A stretch of 64,000 nucleotides of DNA, taken from positions 1,922,001 through 1,986,000 of the forward strand of contig OZ244581.1 of assembly GCA_965217935.1 (NCBI GenBank), in the 5' to 3' direction. Origin of the DNA: JBBROS01 sp965217935. GTDB taxonomy: Bacteria; Pseudomonadota; Alphaproteobacteria; Acetobacterales; Acetobacteraceae. Positions within the stretch are counted from its first letter, which is position 1; every line of letters starts with the position of its first letter. Made by a program: the position numbers and the translations under genes. The notes under the pieces were generated by a model, which did not search any database, was not told the origin of the DNA, and saw only the letters and a program-made list of their open reading frames with translations. Below, one piece after another: positions 47,539 to 58,098 of this stretch.

Positions 47539-48145
47539 ATCGGGATAGGGGGACGCCTCACGGCGCCGCCCCTCCCACACCACCGGGCATACGGGTCGCG
47601 TACCACGGCGGTTCGATCGAATTAAGCTGGGGCCAGATCATAGAGTCGGGGTAAGCCGAGGGAATCAAACGTGTGATTGCGCAGGGCCGTCTGGACCGCT
47701 GGGTGTCCTGACATGCGCCAGAACCCCGTCGGTGAACCGGCCGCAACCGCCGCTCGGAACTTCGTTACGCCACGGCGGCGCAGTTCTTTGAAGCGGTTTG
47801 GCCCGTTGCCCCACTGCCGCCAGAGATATGAACGTAATCTCCGGCGGATCCACGCCTCCAGGTTGGTCAGCACCCGTGGGGTCTGGCAGAAACCGAAGTA
47901 GCCGCGCCACCCAACAAGGTATGGCGTGAGTTCTTCGATGATCTGCGACAGACTGAGCTCCCGCGTTCGGTGGGTCTGCTCCCGGACCCGCTCCTTGAAT
48001 TTGTCGAGAGCCTTTGGCGCGATACGCCGCTCGCTCCCGTCATTCGAGATGCTGAAGCCCAGGAACTTGCGCTCCTCCGGTCGAGCTATCGCGCTCTTCG
48101 TCTCGTTGACCGTCAGCCGTAGCTGTAGCGAACCGCAATTATCGG
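47539..48145 (-). mobile_element. Group II intron remnant (3' part)
   Basis: After the maturase stop, the minus strand shows a domain V-like stem (GAACCGCCGTGGTACGCGAC and on, with the GGTGGTGTGGGAGGGG stretch) and a likely 3' boundary at CCCTATCCCGAT (47539). The 5' part of the intron, the first half of the reverse transcriptase and domains I-III are missing, so it is immobile on its own. Confidence 0.75.
47622..48145 (-). pseudogene. ltrA: Group II intron reverse transcriptase/maturase, C-terminal fragment
   Basis: About 170 codons match the end of the reverse transcriptase and the maturase (GIIM) domain: LTVNETKSAIARPEERKFLGF as the last RT block, GWRGYFGFCQTPRVLTNLEA and RRLRSYLWRQWG as the maturase core, then FWRMSGHPAVQTAL. 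The catalytic YxDD block is absent. The break is just upstream of LRLTVNE, about 45 bases before the Tn3-type end. Confidence 0.85.
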
Positions 48146-48187
48146 CGCCTCGGATTGTACTCATCGGCGGGTCGTGCCCGAGATCAT

Positions 48188-48225
48188 GGGGTCACCTAAC
48201 CGTTTGCTCAAAACTGCACGCTAAG
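48188..48225 (+). repeat. Left 38-bp terminal inverted repeat of the Tn3-family transposon
   Basis: It begins GGGGTCACCTAACCG and ends CTGCACGCTAAG. It pairs with 52856-52893 with a single mismatch at position 11. The stop codon of the passenger gene (48223-48221) lies within it. Confidence 0.95.
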
Positions 48226-49126
48226 GCTTCGGGGCGCGTGTTTTAGCAGGCTGGCGCTTCGGAGAGACCGGGCCAGCTTTGTCGATCAGCCAGGCCATGG
48301 CGCCTGGCGTGTCCTTCCAAGCCTTGCCAAACTCAAGCGCGTAGTAGGTGGCTTCGTCCGGACCGCCCATGGTCACGTATCCACTCTCATTGAGCACAGG
48401 TGGCTCAGTCCCGGCGAGGATGGCGGGTACGTGCTCGTTTGACGATCGGGCGTCCTTCAGCAGCTTCAGCGTTGCCGGCTTATCCCCAGTGCCTTCTCGG
48501 AAGGCGATCAAAGCCCTCGTGTAGAGCCAGTTTGCGCTCCATTCATCGGCGTAGGAAGCCAACAGGGCCTTGGCACCGGCCAGGTCACTTCGACGGAGCA
48601 GGCCGGCCAAGAGGAGCTAGCGGATACCCTGGTTGTCGTTGGGGTTCAGCTTCAACATGGCCCGGAAATGCTCGAGCGCCGCATCCTCTTCGCCGAGTTG
48701 CAGCAGCGTCATCGCCAACCCATGCCGCGCGCGCATGTAGGGCCGGGTCTCGAGGAAGCCCCAGAAGTGCCCGTCAAACTTTTCGAACCCTTCCGGACCA
48801 AGCGCCAGTTCCCCGGCTTCAACGCCACGGATGTATAGATTCCGGGCCTGCTCTGGCGTCTTGGCTTCGTCGGCCAGCAGGTTGTAGGCGTCGGCGCACA
48901 GCGGCGAGATCGTCAAGGCCTTCCGGGCAAGCGCAATCCGGGATCGCGAGGTGGTTCGCTCCCAGGCGTCGTACATCATCTCCTGCGCCTTCGAGAGGGC
49001 GTCATCGTCACTGCCTCCCGTGATCGCTGCCAGGAAGCCCTCGATTGCCTGCCGATCAGGCGTGACCGGGACGGACGATGGCTTCGCCGAAGCGGTTTTG
49101 CGGGAAGGCTTCTTTGAAATCGCCAT
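48221..49126 (-). pseudogene. ST7-like/TPR passenger gene with an internal amber stop
   Basis: One continuous frame of 302 codons from ATG 49126 to TAG 48221 is broken only by TAG at 48619-48617 (codon 170). Before it, TPR-like helices (ISPLCADAYNLLADEA, ARNLYIRGVEAGELAL, HGLAMTLLQLGEEDAALEHF) end in NDNQGIR. After it the protein resumes as LLLAGLLRRSDLAGAKALL and YALEFGKAWKDTPGAM. Family resemblance to ST7-type proteins suggests a Tyr codon became TAG. It was probably accessory cargo of the transposon; its function is unknown. Confidence 0.7.
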
Positions 49127-49157
49127 AGAGATCAGCTCCCCTTGTTGGCCGTTCCGG

Positions 49158-49727
49158 CTACGCCGTTGGCGTCCTGTGTGCTGCAACGATGCGGGACACC
49201 GTGGGCTGGCTGACGCCGTAGAGCCGGGCCATCTCCGCGCCCGACTTGCGCCCGCTGATGACGCTTTCGGCGATCTCGCGTCGCTTGGCGACATCCAACT
49301 TCTTGCGGCGCGCCCCCACACGTCCCTCAGCACGCGCCGCGGCGAGGCCTGCGGAGGTGCGCTCGCGGATCATGGCGCGCTCGAATTCGGCGAAGCTGCC
49401 GACCATCTGCATCATCATCCGGCCCGCGGGCGTGGTGGTGTCGATGTTCTCCGTCACCGAGCGGAAACCCGCGCAGGCCTCGGCGATCCGTTCCATGATG
49501 TGCAGCACGTCTTTCAGCGAGCGCGACAGCCTGTCGAGCTTCCAAACCACCACCGTGTCGCCCTCTCGCAGCTGGTCGAGCATGCGATGCAGCTCCGGCC
49601 GGTCCCAACGCCCACCAGACGCGGCTTCCTCGAACAGCTTGCGGCACCCGGCTGCCCGCAGTGCCTTCGCTTGCAGGGCGTTGTTCTGCTCGTCGCCTTT
49701 GGACACCCGAGCGTAGCCGAGCAGCAT
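49158..49727 (-). CDS. tnpR: Transposon resolvase (serine recombinase)
   Basis: The 189-residue resolvase has the catalytic serine in LGYARVSKGDEQ (Ser 8), the conserved DRLSRSLKDVL and GRMMMQMVGSFAEFERAMIRERT (split), and a C-terminal helix-turn-helix (KSGAEMARLYGVSQPTVSRIV). It resolves cointegrates at the res site and probably represses transcription. The ATG at 49727 is preferred over the longer frame from 49817, which would run through the res region. Confidence 0.93.
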   Translation of the reverse strand: MLLGYARVSKGDEQNNALQAKALRAAGCRKLFEEAASGGRWDRPELHRMLDQLREGDTVVVWKLDRLSRSLKDVLHIMERIAEACAGFRSVTENIDTTTPAGRMMMQMVGSFAEFERAMIRERTSAGLAAARAEGRVGARRKKLDVAKRREIAESVISGRKSGAEMARLYGVSQPTVSRIVAAHRTPTA

Positions 49728-49887
49728 GCCGCCGCTAGCTTGCGCCGGGGCTTTCGCAAACGGTTGTTTACGCACGGATTTGGTGGTCACGATCAAACCT
49801 AGATTTTCTGCTTTCAATACCCTGTTGCAGAACGGTGTTGAAAGGCAAGCAGGTTATGAACGGCAACCGTCACCTTGCCGAGGTCCC
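49728..49887. promoter_or_regulatory. Intergenic tnpR-tnpA region, probable res site
   Basis: The 160 bases between the divergent tnpR and tnpA starts are less GC-rich than the flanks and contain TTTGGTGGTCACGATC and TTTCTGCTTTCAATACC stretches. In Tn3-family elements this is where the resolvase binds and both promoters lie. Exact subsites were not resolved by eye. Confidence 0.6.
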
Positions 49888-52860
49888 ATGCCCCGCCGTT
49901 CCCTTCTATCAGCCGAGCAGCGCGCCCGCCTATTCGATATTCCGACCACGCCGGCCGAAATGGCCAAGCACTACGTGCTCAGCCCCGAGGATCTCGTGCT
50001 GGTACGGGCCAAGCGCCGCAGCATGAACCGCCTCGGCTTCGCCGTGCAGCTCTGCCTGTTTCGCCATTCGGGCCAGGGCCTCGGTCCCGGCCAGCAGCCG
50101 CCCGTGGCGTTGCTGGACTTCGTGGCCGGCCAGCTCGGCATCCCGGCCACGGCATTCGCCGACTATGCCCGGCGCGACCAGACCCGCCGTGAGCACGCGT
50201 CCGAGCTGCAAGTCATCCTCGGCCTCCGCAGCTTCCGGCTGAGCGACTGGCGGAACTGCTTGCGGGTCGGCGCCGACGCAGCCTGGACCACCGACCGTGG
50301 CGAGCCGATCGTCCAAGCCATGCTCACCGACGTCCGCGCCCAAGGCGTTCTGGTGCCGGATGCCGCCGTGCTGGAGCGGATCGGCCTTGCTGCTCGGGCT
50401 CGCGCCCGGCAGCGGACGTTCCAGGCCCTGGCGGACGAGATCACCGAGACCGAACAGACCGCGCTCGATGGCCTGCTCGTGACCGACCCAGCCGTCTGGC
50501 GCTCCCGCTTCGCTTGGCTGCGTGACGCCCCAGAGGCGCCCGCACCGACCAACATGGTGGCGCTGCTCGACCGGCTGGACTGGGTCCGCGGTGTCGGGAT
50601 TGCCCGGGACCGGACCTCACGGGTCCACCCCACCCGGCTCGCGCGGCTGGTGGACGAGGGCGGCATCATGACCGTCCAGCATCTTGCCAACGTCGAACCC
50701 ATCCGCCGGACGGCACTGCTGATGGCGGGAGTGGCGGACCTCGAGATGCGGCTAACCGATGCCATCCTTGCCATGTTCTGCAAGTACGTAGGGTCGCTGT
50801 TCACCAAGGCCCGCGGCCGAGACGAGCGCCGTTTCCAGACGACCAAGCGCGACACCGGCCCGCACCCTGCGCCTGTTCCGCCGCACTATCGCTGCCCTGA
50901 AACGGGCCAAGGAGAGCGGCGAGGAGGGTGTCGCCGCCGTCGAGCGCGAGGTGGGCATGGCCAAGCTCGACGAAGCGTTGCCGGTGATCGAGGCTGTGGC
51001 GGACGTGGCTGACGTGGAGATCCTGGCCACGGCCGCCGAGAAGTATGCCGTCCTGCGGCGCTTCAGCCCGCGTTTCCTGGTGGCCTTCCGGTTCCAGTCC
51101 AACACGCCACACGATCCGTTGCTTGCCGCCATCGACCTGCTCAAGGCGGCGGACAAGGATAGTGCCCGCGCTCTGCCCAAGCGGCTGCCATCGGCGTTCC
51201 TGCCGCCCAGGTGGCGCCGGATGATCTTTGCGGGGCCTGTCCCGGATCGGCGCCTCTATGAGACAGCCGTGCTCGCCATTCTGCGCGAGCGCCTTCGTGG
51301 TGCGGGCGTGTGGGTTGCCGGCAGCCGTGACCACCGCGCCTTCGAGGACTACCTGTTGCCGGCAGACGCAGCCGGGCTGCCCTCTGTCGCCATAGCTGGC
51401 GAGTCCGACCCCGAGCGATACGTCGCGGCCCGGGCTGGCTTGCTGCACGAACGCCTGCAGTTCGTGGCCGCCTGTGCCGCGCGCGGCGAGCTGGACAGCG
51501 TCGAGATCGAGGACGGCTCCCTCTACGTCGCGCGCACCAAACCCACGGTGCCGGATGCCGCAAGGCTCATGGCCGGACGCCTCTACGGCATGCTGCCGCG
51601 GGTGCGCGTGACCGAGCTCGTGGCGGATGTCGCCGACATGACGGGGTTCGCCGCCTGCTTCACCCACCTGCGGACCGGCCACCCGCCCGCCGATCGAGCG
51701 GCGCTATATGCCGCGCTCTTGGCCGATGGCACCAACCTTGGCCTGTCGCGCATGGCCGACGCGACCCGCGGCCTGAGCTACCACCACCTGGTCAACATGG
51801 CGCAGTGGCACATCAACGAGGACAACTACGCCGCCGGCCGCGGCGTCATCGTGGACGCCCATCACCGGCATCCCATGGCCGCCATCTGGGGCAACGGCAC
51901 CGACTCCTCCTCCGATGGCCAATATTTCCGCGCCGGTGGCCGGGCCGGGCCGGGCGGCACCGTCAACGCCAAATACGGGATCGACCCGGGCGTTGTGCTC
52001 TACACCACCCAGTCCGGTCAGTACGGCCCGATGCACACCCAGGTTATCTCGGCCACTGCCAGCGAGGCGCCCTATGTGCTGGACGGGCTACACCCGCAGG
52101 CGCACCGCACCAGCCTGCGCATCACCGAGCACTACACCGACACCGCCGGCGCCACCGACCACGTGTTCGGCATGTGCCATCTCCTTGGCCACCGTTTCTC
52201 GCCCCGCATTAAGGACCTGAAAGACCGTAAGCTCTACGCCATCGAGAAGCCCGACACCTACCCGGTGCTGAAGCCGCTGATCGGCGACGCCGTGGACACG
52301 GCCGCACTCATCCGCGGCTGGGGTGAGTTGCTGCGGGTCAGGGCGTCCATCGAGGCCGGTGCCGTGGCACCCTCCACCATCCTGCGCAAGCTCGCCGCCG
52401 CCGGCCCGAACAACGCCTTGTCCCAGGCGCTGCGGACCTTGGGGCGGATCGAGCGGACGCTGTTCACCCTCGACTGGCTGTCCGACCCGGCACTGCGTCA
52501 GCGCAGCCATGCCGGGCTGAACAAGGGCGAAGCCGGCAACGCGCTGCGCCGGGCCGTGTTCTTCCACCGCCAGGGCGAGTTTCGCGACCGCACGTTTGAG
52601 AACCAGAGCTTCCGGGCATCCGGCTTGAGCCTGCTGACCGCGGCCATCGTCCACTGGAACACCATTACCTCGACCACGCCGTCAAGCACTTCCGCGCCCA
52701 GGGCGTCAGTATTCCAGACGAGCTGCTCGCCCACGTCGCACCACTCGGGTAGGAACACATCGCGCTGACCGGCGACTACGACTGGAACACCATCAAGCCG
52801 GTCCAAGGTCTACGGCCGCTTCGGGCCGTTCCCGAGACGTTCACTCTCCGCGCCGCTTAG
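49888..52860 (+). pseudogene. tnpA: Tn3-family transposase with two frameshifts and an amber stop
   Basis: The full Tn3-type transposase (about 990 codons) is readable only across frames. The first part starts at ATG 49888 (LLSAEQRARLFDIPTTPAEM). An extra base near 50858-50861 shifts to the second frame (AKLDEALPVIEAVADVADVE, then SSSDGQYFRAGGR and NKGEAGNALRRAVFFHRQGEF). A second shift near 52664 and a TGG-to-TAG change at 52751-52753 interrupt the end (DHAVKHFRAQGV, HIALTGDYDWNTI). The final TAG lies in the right terminal repeat. It is inactive unless these are sequencing errors. Confidence 0.88.
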
Positions 52861-52893
52861 CGTGCAGTTTTGAGCAAACGGTGAGGTGACCCC
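52856..52893 (-). repeat. Right 38-bp terminal inverted repeat of the Tn3-family transposon
   Basis: It is the reverse complement of 48188-48225 except at one base. The tnpA stop codon lies at its inner edge. Confidence 0.95.
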
Positions 52894-53757
52894 TTCTACA
52901 CCCACGTCTCGGCCCGGCACGCGCCCTATCACACGCAGTCGATCCCGCCCTCGGGCGAGGCGGCCTACGTCATTGACGGGCTGCTCTACCATGAGGCGGA
53001 CCTCAATATCTCCGTTCATCACACGGACGGCGGCGGGGTGAGCGACCATGTATTTGCCTTGGCGCATTTGTTGGGGTTCCGCTTCGCCCCGCGCATCCCC
53101 AACCTCGCTGACCGCAAGCTGTACGCCTTTGGCCCGGCCTCGACCTGGCCGGCGCTGGCTCCGTTCATCGCGGGAAAGCCCGACGATAAGCTGATCGCGG
53201 CGCAGTGGGACGACGTGCTGCGGATGGCGGCCTCGGTGCGGACGGGCACGGTCAGCGCCTCGCTGCTGCTCAAGCGCCTCGGCGCCTACCCGCGGCAGAA
53301 TGGGCTGGCCCTGGCATTGCGGGAGATCGGGCGCATTGAGCGCACCCTGCATGCTCTGGACTGGCTGGAACGGCCTCAGCTCCGCCGGCAGGCGACGGCG
53401 GAGCTGAACAAGGGCGAAAGCCGCAACGCTCTGGCCCGCGCCGTATGCTTCCACCGCCTCGGGCGATTGCACGACCGTACGGCCCAAGCCCAGCAGCACC
53501 GGGCCAGCGGCCTTGCCCTGGTCACGGCCGCCATCGCGCTGTGGAACACCGTCTATCTCGGCCGCGCGCTGGACGCCGCACGGCGCCGCGGCGATTTGAT
53601 CCCGGATGCGCTTCTGGCCCACCTCGCCCCGCTCGGCTGGCAGCACCTCAACCTCACCGGCGACTATCTTTGGGATGCTGATGCCAGCCTCGGCCCGGAC
53701 GGGTTCAGACCGCTTCGGAACACGGCCGCCAGCCTGCCCACGGCCGCCGCTGCATGA
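52894..53757 (+). pseudogene. Second Tn3-family transposase, C-terminal part only
   Basis: The frame opens exactly at the right end of the first transposon (FYTHVSARHAPYHTQSIPPS) and runs 287 codons with the conserved end of Tn3 transposases: VSDHVFALAHLLGFRFAPRI, LNKGESRNALARAVCFHRLG, HLNLTGDYLWDAD. It is clearly different in sequence from the first transposase. The N-terminal two thirds are missing on the left side of the inner transposon, so the left flank was lost or exchanged. Confidence 0.88.
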
Positions 53758-54142
53758 CCGTGTTCCCGGTCCGTGCCGCCAACCGTGCTATCTTGCCCGT
53801 TCTATGGCGCGACCCCGGACAGAAGCACGAAACCGGCGATTGGATGCACTTTGAGCTTGACGACCGAGGGCCCATTATAGAAGCAAAGCCAACGGTGCTC
53901 GTCGGACACCTCGTCCATACTGCCGGCAAAGCATGCTCCACTGCCGCGCCACCACGCTCGCCGGCGCATGCTGCTCGCTCAAACCGCTTGATGACAGAAG
54001 TCCAGATGATGCCGCTCCTGCCCGCTCGCCAAATCAGAACGCGGCACCTGGGGACTGCTCAAAGACCTTGAAAGGGGTGGGTCTGAGAGCCGGGGCCAGG
54101 AAGCCCGGCGCGGCCCCGGCACACCGCCAGCGACCAGGCGCT
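53758..54142. other. 385-base interval between Tn3 remnant and transporter operon
   Basis: A 105-codon frame from an ATG at 53754 (overlapping the transposase stop) begins protein-like (HETGDWMHFELDDRGPIIEA) but ends in low-complexity residues and is not recognised. No Tn3-type terminal repeat was found that would mark the end of the second transposon. The island's right boundary is therefore somewhere in this interval. Confidence 0.4.
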
Positions 54143-55192
54143 TCACCCGCTCCTTTGTTGCACATCTGAATGGAACAGCGCCGCTTCTGCGTAGAGGTGG
54201 CAGGCGACGACGTGGCCCGGCGCGACCTCGCGTCGCTGCGGCGCGACGGCGCTGCACACGTCCATCGCGTGCGGGCACCGCGGGTGCAAACGACATCCAG
54301 TCGGAGGGCTGAGCGGACTCGGCACCTCGCCGTGCAGCAGCGTGCGGGCGCGCCGTGTTTCGACGGCGCGGTCCGGCACGGGCACCGCGGCGATGAGCGC
54401 CTGCGTGTAAGGATGCAGCGGATTGTCATAGAGGCTGCGCTTGGGCGCGACCTCGACGATCTCGCCCAGGTACATTACCGCAATGCGATCGCTCAGGTGG
54501 CGAACCACCGCAAGGTCGTGCGCCACGAACAGGTAGGTCAGCCCGAGCCGCTCGCGCAGCTCTTCAAGCAGGTTGATAACCTGCGCCTGGATCGACACGT
54601 CGAGCGCCGAAACCGGCTCGTCGCACACGATGAAACTGGGTGCGGCGGCCAGGGCGCGCGCCACGCCGATGCGTTGGCGTTGTCCGCCGCTGAACTCATG
54701 CGGATAGCGGCTGGCCATGCCCGGATCGAGGCGCACCATGCGGAACAGCTCCGCCACCTTCTCCCGTCGCTCCGCGGCCGGCGCCATGCGGTGCACGAGC
54801 ATCGGCTCGGCCACGGTGTCGCCGACGGTCATGCGCGGGTCGAGCGAGCTGAACGGGTCCTGGAACACCATCTGCATCTTGCGCCGAACCGGTTGCAGCT
54901 CCGCATCGGAAAGCCTTGTCACGTCCTCGCCCTCAAACAAGATCTGCCCGGCGGTGGGCGGGATGAGCCGCAGGATGGCTCGGCCGAGCGTCGATTTTCC
55001 GCAGCCGCTCTCGCCAACCAGCCCCAGGGTCTCGCCGCGCCGGATCTGGAGGCTCACACGATCGACCGCGCGCACGCCCCCGCTGCGCTTCGCGCGGAAC
55101 AGACCGGCTGCGCCTGCGAAATGCACGTCGAGGTCCTTGGTCTCGACGAGGATTTCGTTAGGCTGTTCAAGCGTCGGCGCCGGGTCAGCCAT
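54143..55192 (-). CDS. Peptide ABC transporter ATP-binding protein (DppF/OppF type)
   Basis: The 349-residue ATPase has Walker A GESGCGKST (about residues 54-62), the Q-loop QDPFSSLDPR, the ABC signature FSGGQRQRIGVARALA, Walker B FIVCDEP and the switch His in VAHDLAVV. The C-terminal OppF extension has the CRLHPRCPHA motif that binds an iron-sulfur cluster in some members. It is the last gene of the five-gene operon and overlaps dppD-like by 8 bases. Its C-terminus lies at the edge of the mobile island but looks complete. Confidence 0.92.
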   Translation of the reverse strand: MADPAPTLEQPNEILVETKDLDVHFAGAAGLFRAKRSGGVRAVDRVSLQIRRGETLGLVGESGCGKSTLGRAILRLIPPTAGQILFEGEDVTRLSDAELQPVRRKMQMVFQDPFSSLDPRMTVGDTVAEPMLVHRMAPAAERREKVAELFRMVRLDPGMASRYPHEFSGGQRQRIGVARALAAAPSFIVCDEPVSALDVSIQAQVINLLEELRERLGLTYLFVAHDLAVVRHLSDRIAVMYLGEIVEVAPKRSLYDNPLHPYTQALIAAVPVPDRAVETRRARTLLHGEVPSPLSPPTGCRLHPRCPHAMDVCSAVAPQRREVAPGHVVACHLYAEAALFHSDVQQRSG

Positions 55193-56159
55193 GGATGTCG
55201 CGGATGCAAGCGATGCTGTGGCCGTCGCCGACCGGCCGCGTAGGCGGCACCTCAGCACGGCAGGCGGCGAGTGCGAACGGACAGCGGGGGTGAAACGCGC
55301 AGCCGGCGGGCACGTGCAGCGGATCGGGCGGATGGCCCTCGATGGGCACGAGCTTCTCCGCGAGTGGCCGGTCAAGCCGCGGCACGGCGCGCAGCAGGCC
55401 GATGGTGTAGGGATGCCGGGGCTGTGTGTACAGCGCATCGGCCGACGCCGACTCAATGATGCGGCCCGCGTACATCACGTGGACGCGGTGGGCATAGCGC
55501 GCGACGACGCCGAGGTTGTGGGTGATGAGCAGCAGCGCCGTGCGATGGCGCTCGACCTGTGCGCTCAGCAGGTCAAGGAGCTGAGCCTGGATGGTCACGT
55601 CGAGCGCCGTGGTCGGCTCGTCGGCGATGACGAGATCGGGAACGCACCCCATCGCCATCGCGATCATCACGCGCTGGCGCATCCCGCCGCTGAACTGGTG
55701 CGGGTATGCGCCGGCACGGCGGCGGGGATCGGCGATGTTGACCGAGGCAAGCAGGTCGATACCGCGCTCAAGCGCCGCCGTAGCGGCGATCTTCTTGTGC
55801 AACGCGAGCGGCTCGGCCACTTGGCGGCCGATCCTGTGGACGGGGTTGAGGCTGGTCATCGGCTCCTGGAAAATTATGGCGATGCGGTTGCCGCGCAGCT
55901 TCCGCATCTCGTCCTCGCCGAGTTTCAGGACGTCACGGCCCTCGAACAGGATTTCCCCGCCGGCAATGCGGCCGGGCGGGTCGGGGATCAGGCGGAGGGT
56001 TGCCAACGCCGTGGCGCTTTTGCCGCAGCCGCTTTCGCCGACCAGAGCAGTGATCTCGCCCCTTTCCACGTCGAAGGACGCCTCCCGGACAGCGGTGGCG
56101 ACGCCGCCGCCCGTCGCGAACTCGATGGCAAGGCCGCGCACCGCTAGGAGCGCCGTCAT
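55185..56159 (-). CDS. Peptide ABC transporter ATP-binding protein (DppD/OppD type)
   Basis: The 324-residue ATPase has Walker A GESGCGKSA, the Q-loop QEPMTSLNPVHRIG, the signature FSGGMRQRVMIAMAMG, Walker B LVIADEPTTALD and LLITHNLGVVARY. The C-terminal motif CAFHPRCPFA is typical of the family. It pairs with the DppF-type ATPase. It begins 13 bases after the permease gene. Confidence 0.93.
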   Translation of the reverse strand: MTALLAVRGLAIEFATGGGVATAVREASFDVERGEITALVGESGCGKSATALATLRLIPDPPGRIAGGEILFEGRDVLKLGEDEMRKLRGNRIAIIFQEPMTSLNPVHRIGRQVAEPLALHKKIAATAALERGIDLLASVNIADPRRRAGAYPHQFSGGMRQRVMIAMAMGCVPDLVIADEPTTALDVTIQAQLLDLLSAQVERHRTALLLITHNLGVVARYAHRVHVMYAGRIIESASADALYTQPRHPYTIGLLRAVPRLDRPLAEKLVPIEGHPPDPLHVPAGCAFHPRCPFALAACRAEVPPTRPVGDGHSIACIRDIHG

Positions 56160-56172
56160 CGTGCGGGGCCGG

Positions 56173-57072
56173 TCATGAGCGCTTCCGATCCGTTCCCTTG
56201 AGCCGCGGGTCGAGCGCGTCGCGCAGGCCGTCGCCGACGAAGTTGAAGGCGACCACGGCGAGCGAGATCATCACCCCGGGCGCGATCGAGAACAGCGGCA
56301 CGGTTTCGAGGTAGGTGAAGCCGATGCGCAGCTCCACGCCCCAGCTCGCCGTCGGCGGCTGCGCCCCGATGCCCAGGAACGAAACGCCGGTCTCGACCAG
56401 GATTGCCGTGCCGACGGTGATGGAAACGGCGACGATAATCGGCGTCAGCGCGTTCGGCAGGACGTGACGCCACATGAGGCGGAACGGCGGCACCCCGGCC
56501 GACCGCGACGCCTCGATGAACGGCAGCTCGCGCACGAGCAGCACCTGCCCGCGCATGATGCGCGCGAAGCCGGTCCAGCCAAACACGGCGAACGACAGGA
56601 TGACATTGAAAATCCCAGGCCCGAGCACGGCCGCCGTCGCCAGGATGAAGATGAGGGGCGGGAAACAAAGAAAGGCGTCGGTGACGCGCATGATGATCGC
56701 GTCGACGATGCCGCCCTTGAAGCCGGCGACCAGCCCGGCGGCGATGCCGATCACGGACGACAGCGCGGTGGCGAGAATGCCGACCAGCAGCGACACGCGC
56801 GCGCCGTAGATGACGCGGGACAGCACGTCGCGCCCGAGATTGTCGGTGCCGAGCCAGTGCGCCGCGGAGGCGGGCGACAGCACGGCGTAAAGGTCCTGGT
56901 CATAGGGGCTGTAGGGCGCGATCAAGGGCGCGAACACCGCCATCAGCATCATCAGCGCGATGATCACGAGCCCGACCAGCGCGAGGCGGTGCCGCGTTAC
57001 CGCCAGCAGCAGCGACCAGAGCGCGTTTCGGGCGCTGGCCGGCGCGACCGGGACGGCGGTGATGCCGCTCAT
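56173..57072 (-). CDS. Peptide ABC transporter permease (DppC/OppC type)
   Basis: The 299-residue inner-membrane protein has about six helices. An N-terminal OppC-type segment (LVGLIIIALMMLMAVFAPLI-like, about residues 30-50) is followed by the GTDNLGRDVLSRVIYGAR motif (about 95-112). The EAA-type cytoplasmic loop, EASRSAGVPPFRLMWRHVLP, couples to the ATPases. It lies 11 bases after the other permease gene. Confidence 0.94.
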   Translation of the reverse strand: MSGITAVPVAPASARNALWSLLLAVTRHRLALVGLVIIALMMLMAVFAPLIAPYSPYDQDLYAVLSPASAAHWLGTDNLGRDVLSRVIYGARVSLLVGILATALSSVIGIAAGLVAGFKGGIVDAIIMRVTDAFLCFPPLIFILATAAVLGPGIFNVILSFAVFGWTGFARIMRGQVLLVRELPFIEASRSAGVPPFRLMWRHVLPNALTPIIVAVSITVGTAILVETGVSFLGIGAQPPTASWGVELRIGFTYLETVPLFSIAPGVMISLAVVAFNFVGDGLRDALDPRLKGTDRKRS

Positions 57073-57083
57073 CGGCGCCGCCC

Positions 57084-58040
<957 letters not shown>

Positions 58041-58098
58041 GATCGTCCTTTGCTGCGCAACGCGGGGCAGGCGCCGGGCTGACCCGGACCGGGCCCCG

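Larger units (their letters stand above)
48188..52893. mobile_element. Tn3-family transposon, about 4.7 kb
   Basis: It is bounded by 38-bp terminal inverted repeats (48188-48225 and 52856-52893) that start GGGG, with one mismatch. It contains a serine resolvase, a divergent Tn3-type transposase (damaged) and a passenger gene (damaged). No 5-bp target duplication is seen (left ATCAT, right TTCTA), so one flank has been replaced. On the right it lies inside the transposase gene of another Tn3-family element. Confidence 0.93.

Noticed and set aside
48617..52753. Amber codons in the ST7-like gene and transposase as evidence of stop-codon read-through
   Set aside because: The transposase also has frameshifts, and genes elsewhere in the window end normally at TAG. 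Decay or sequence error explains this better.
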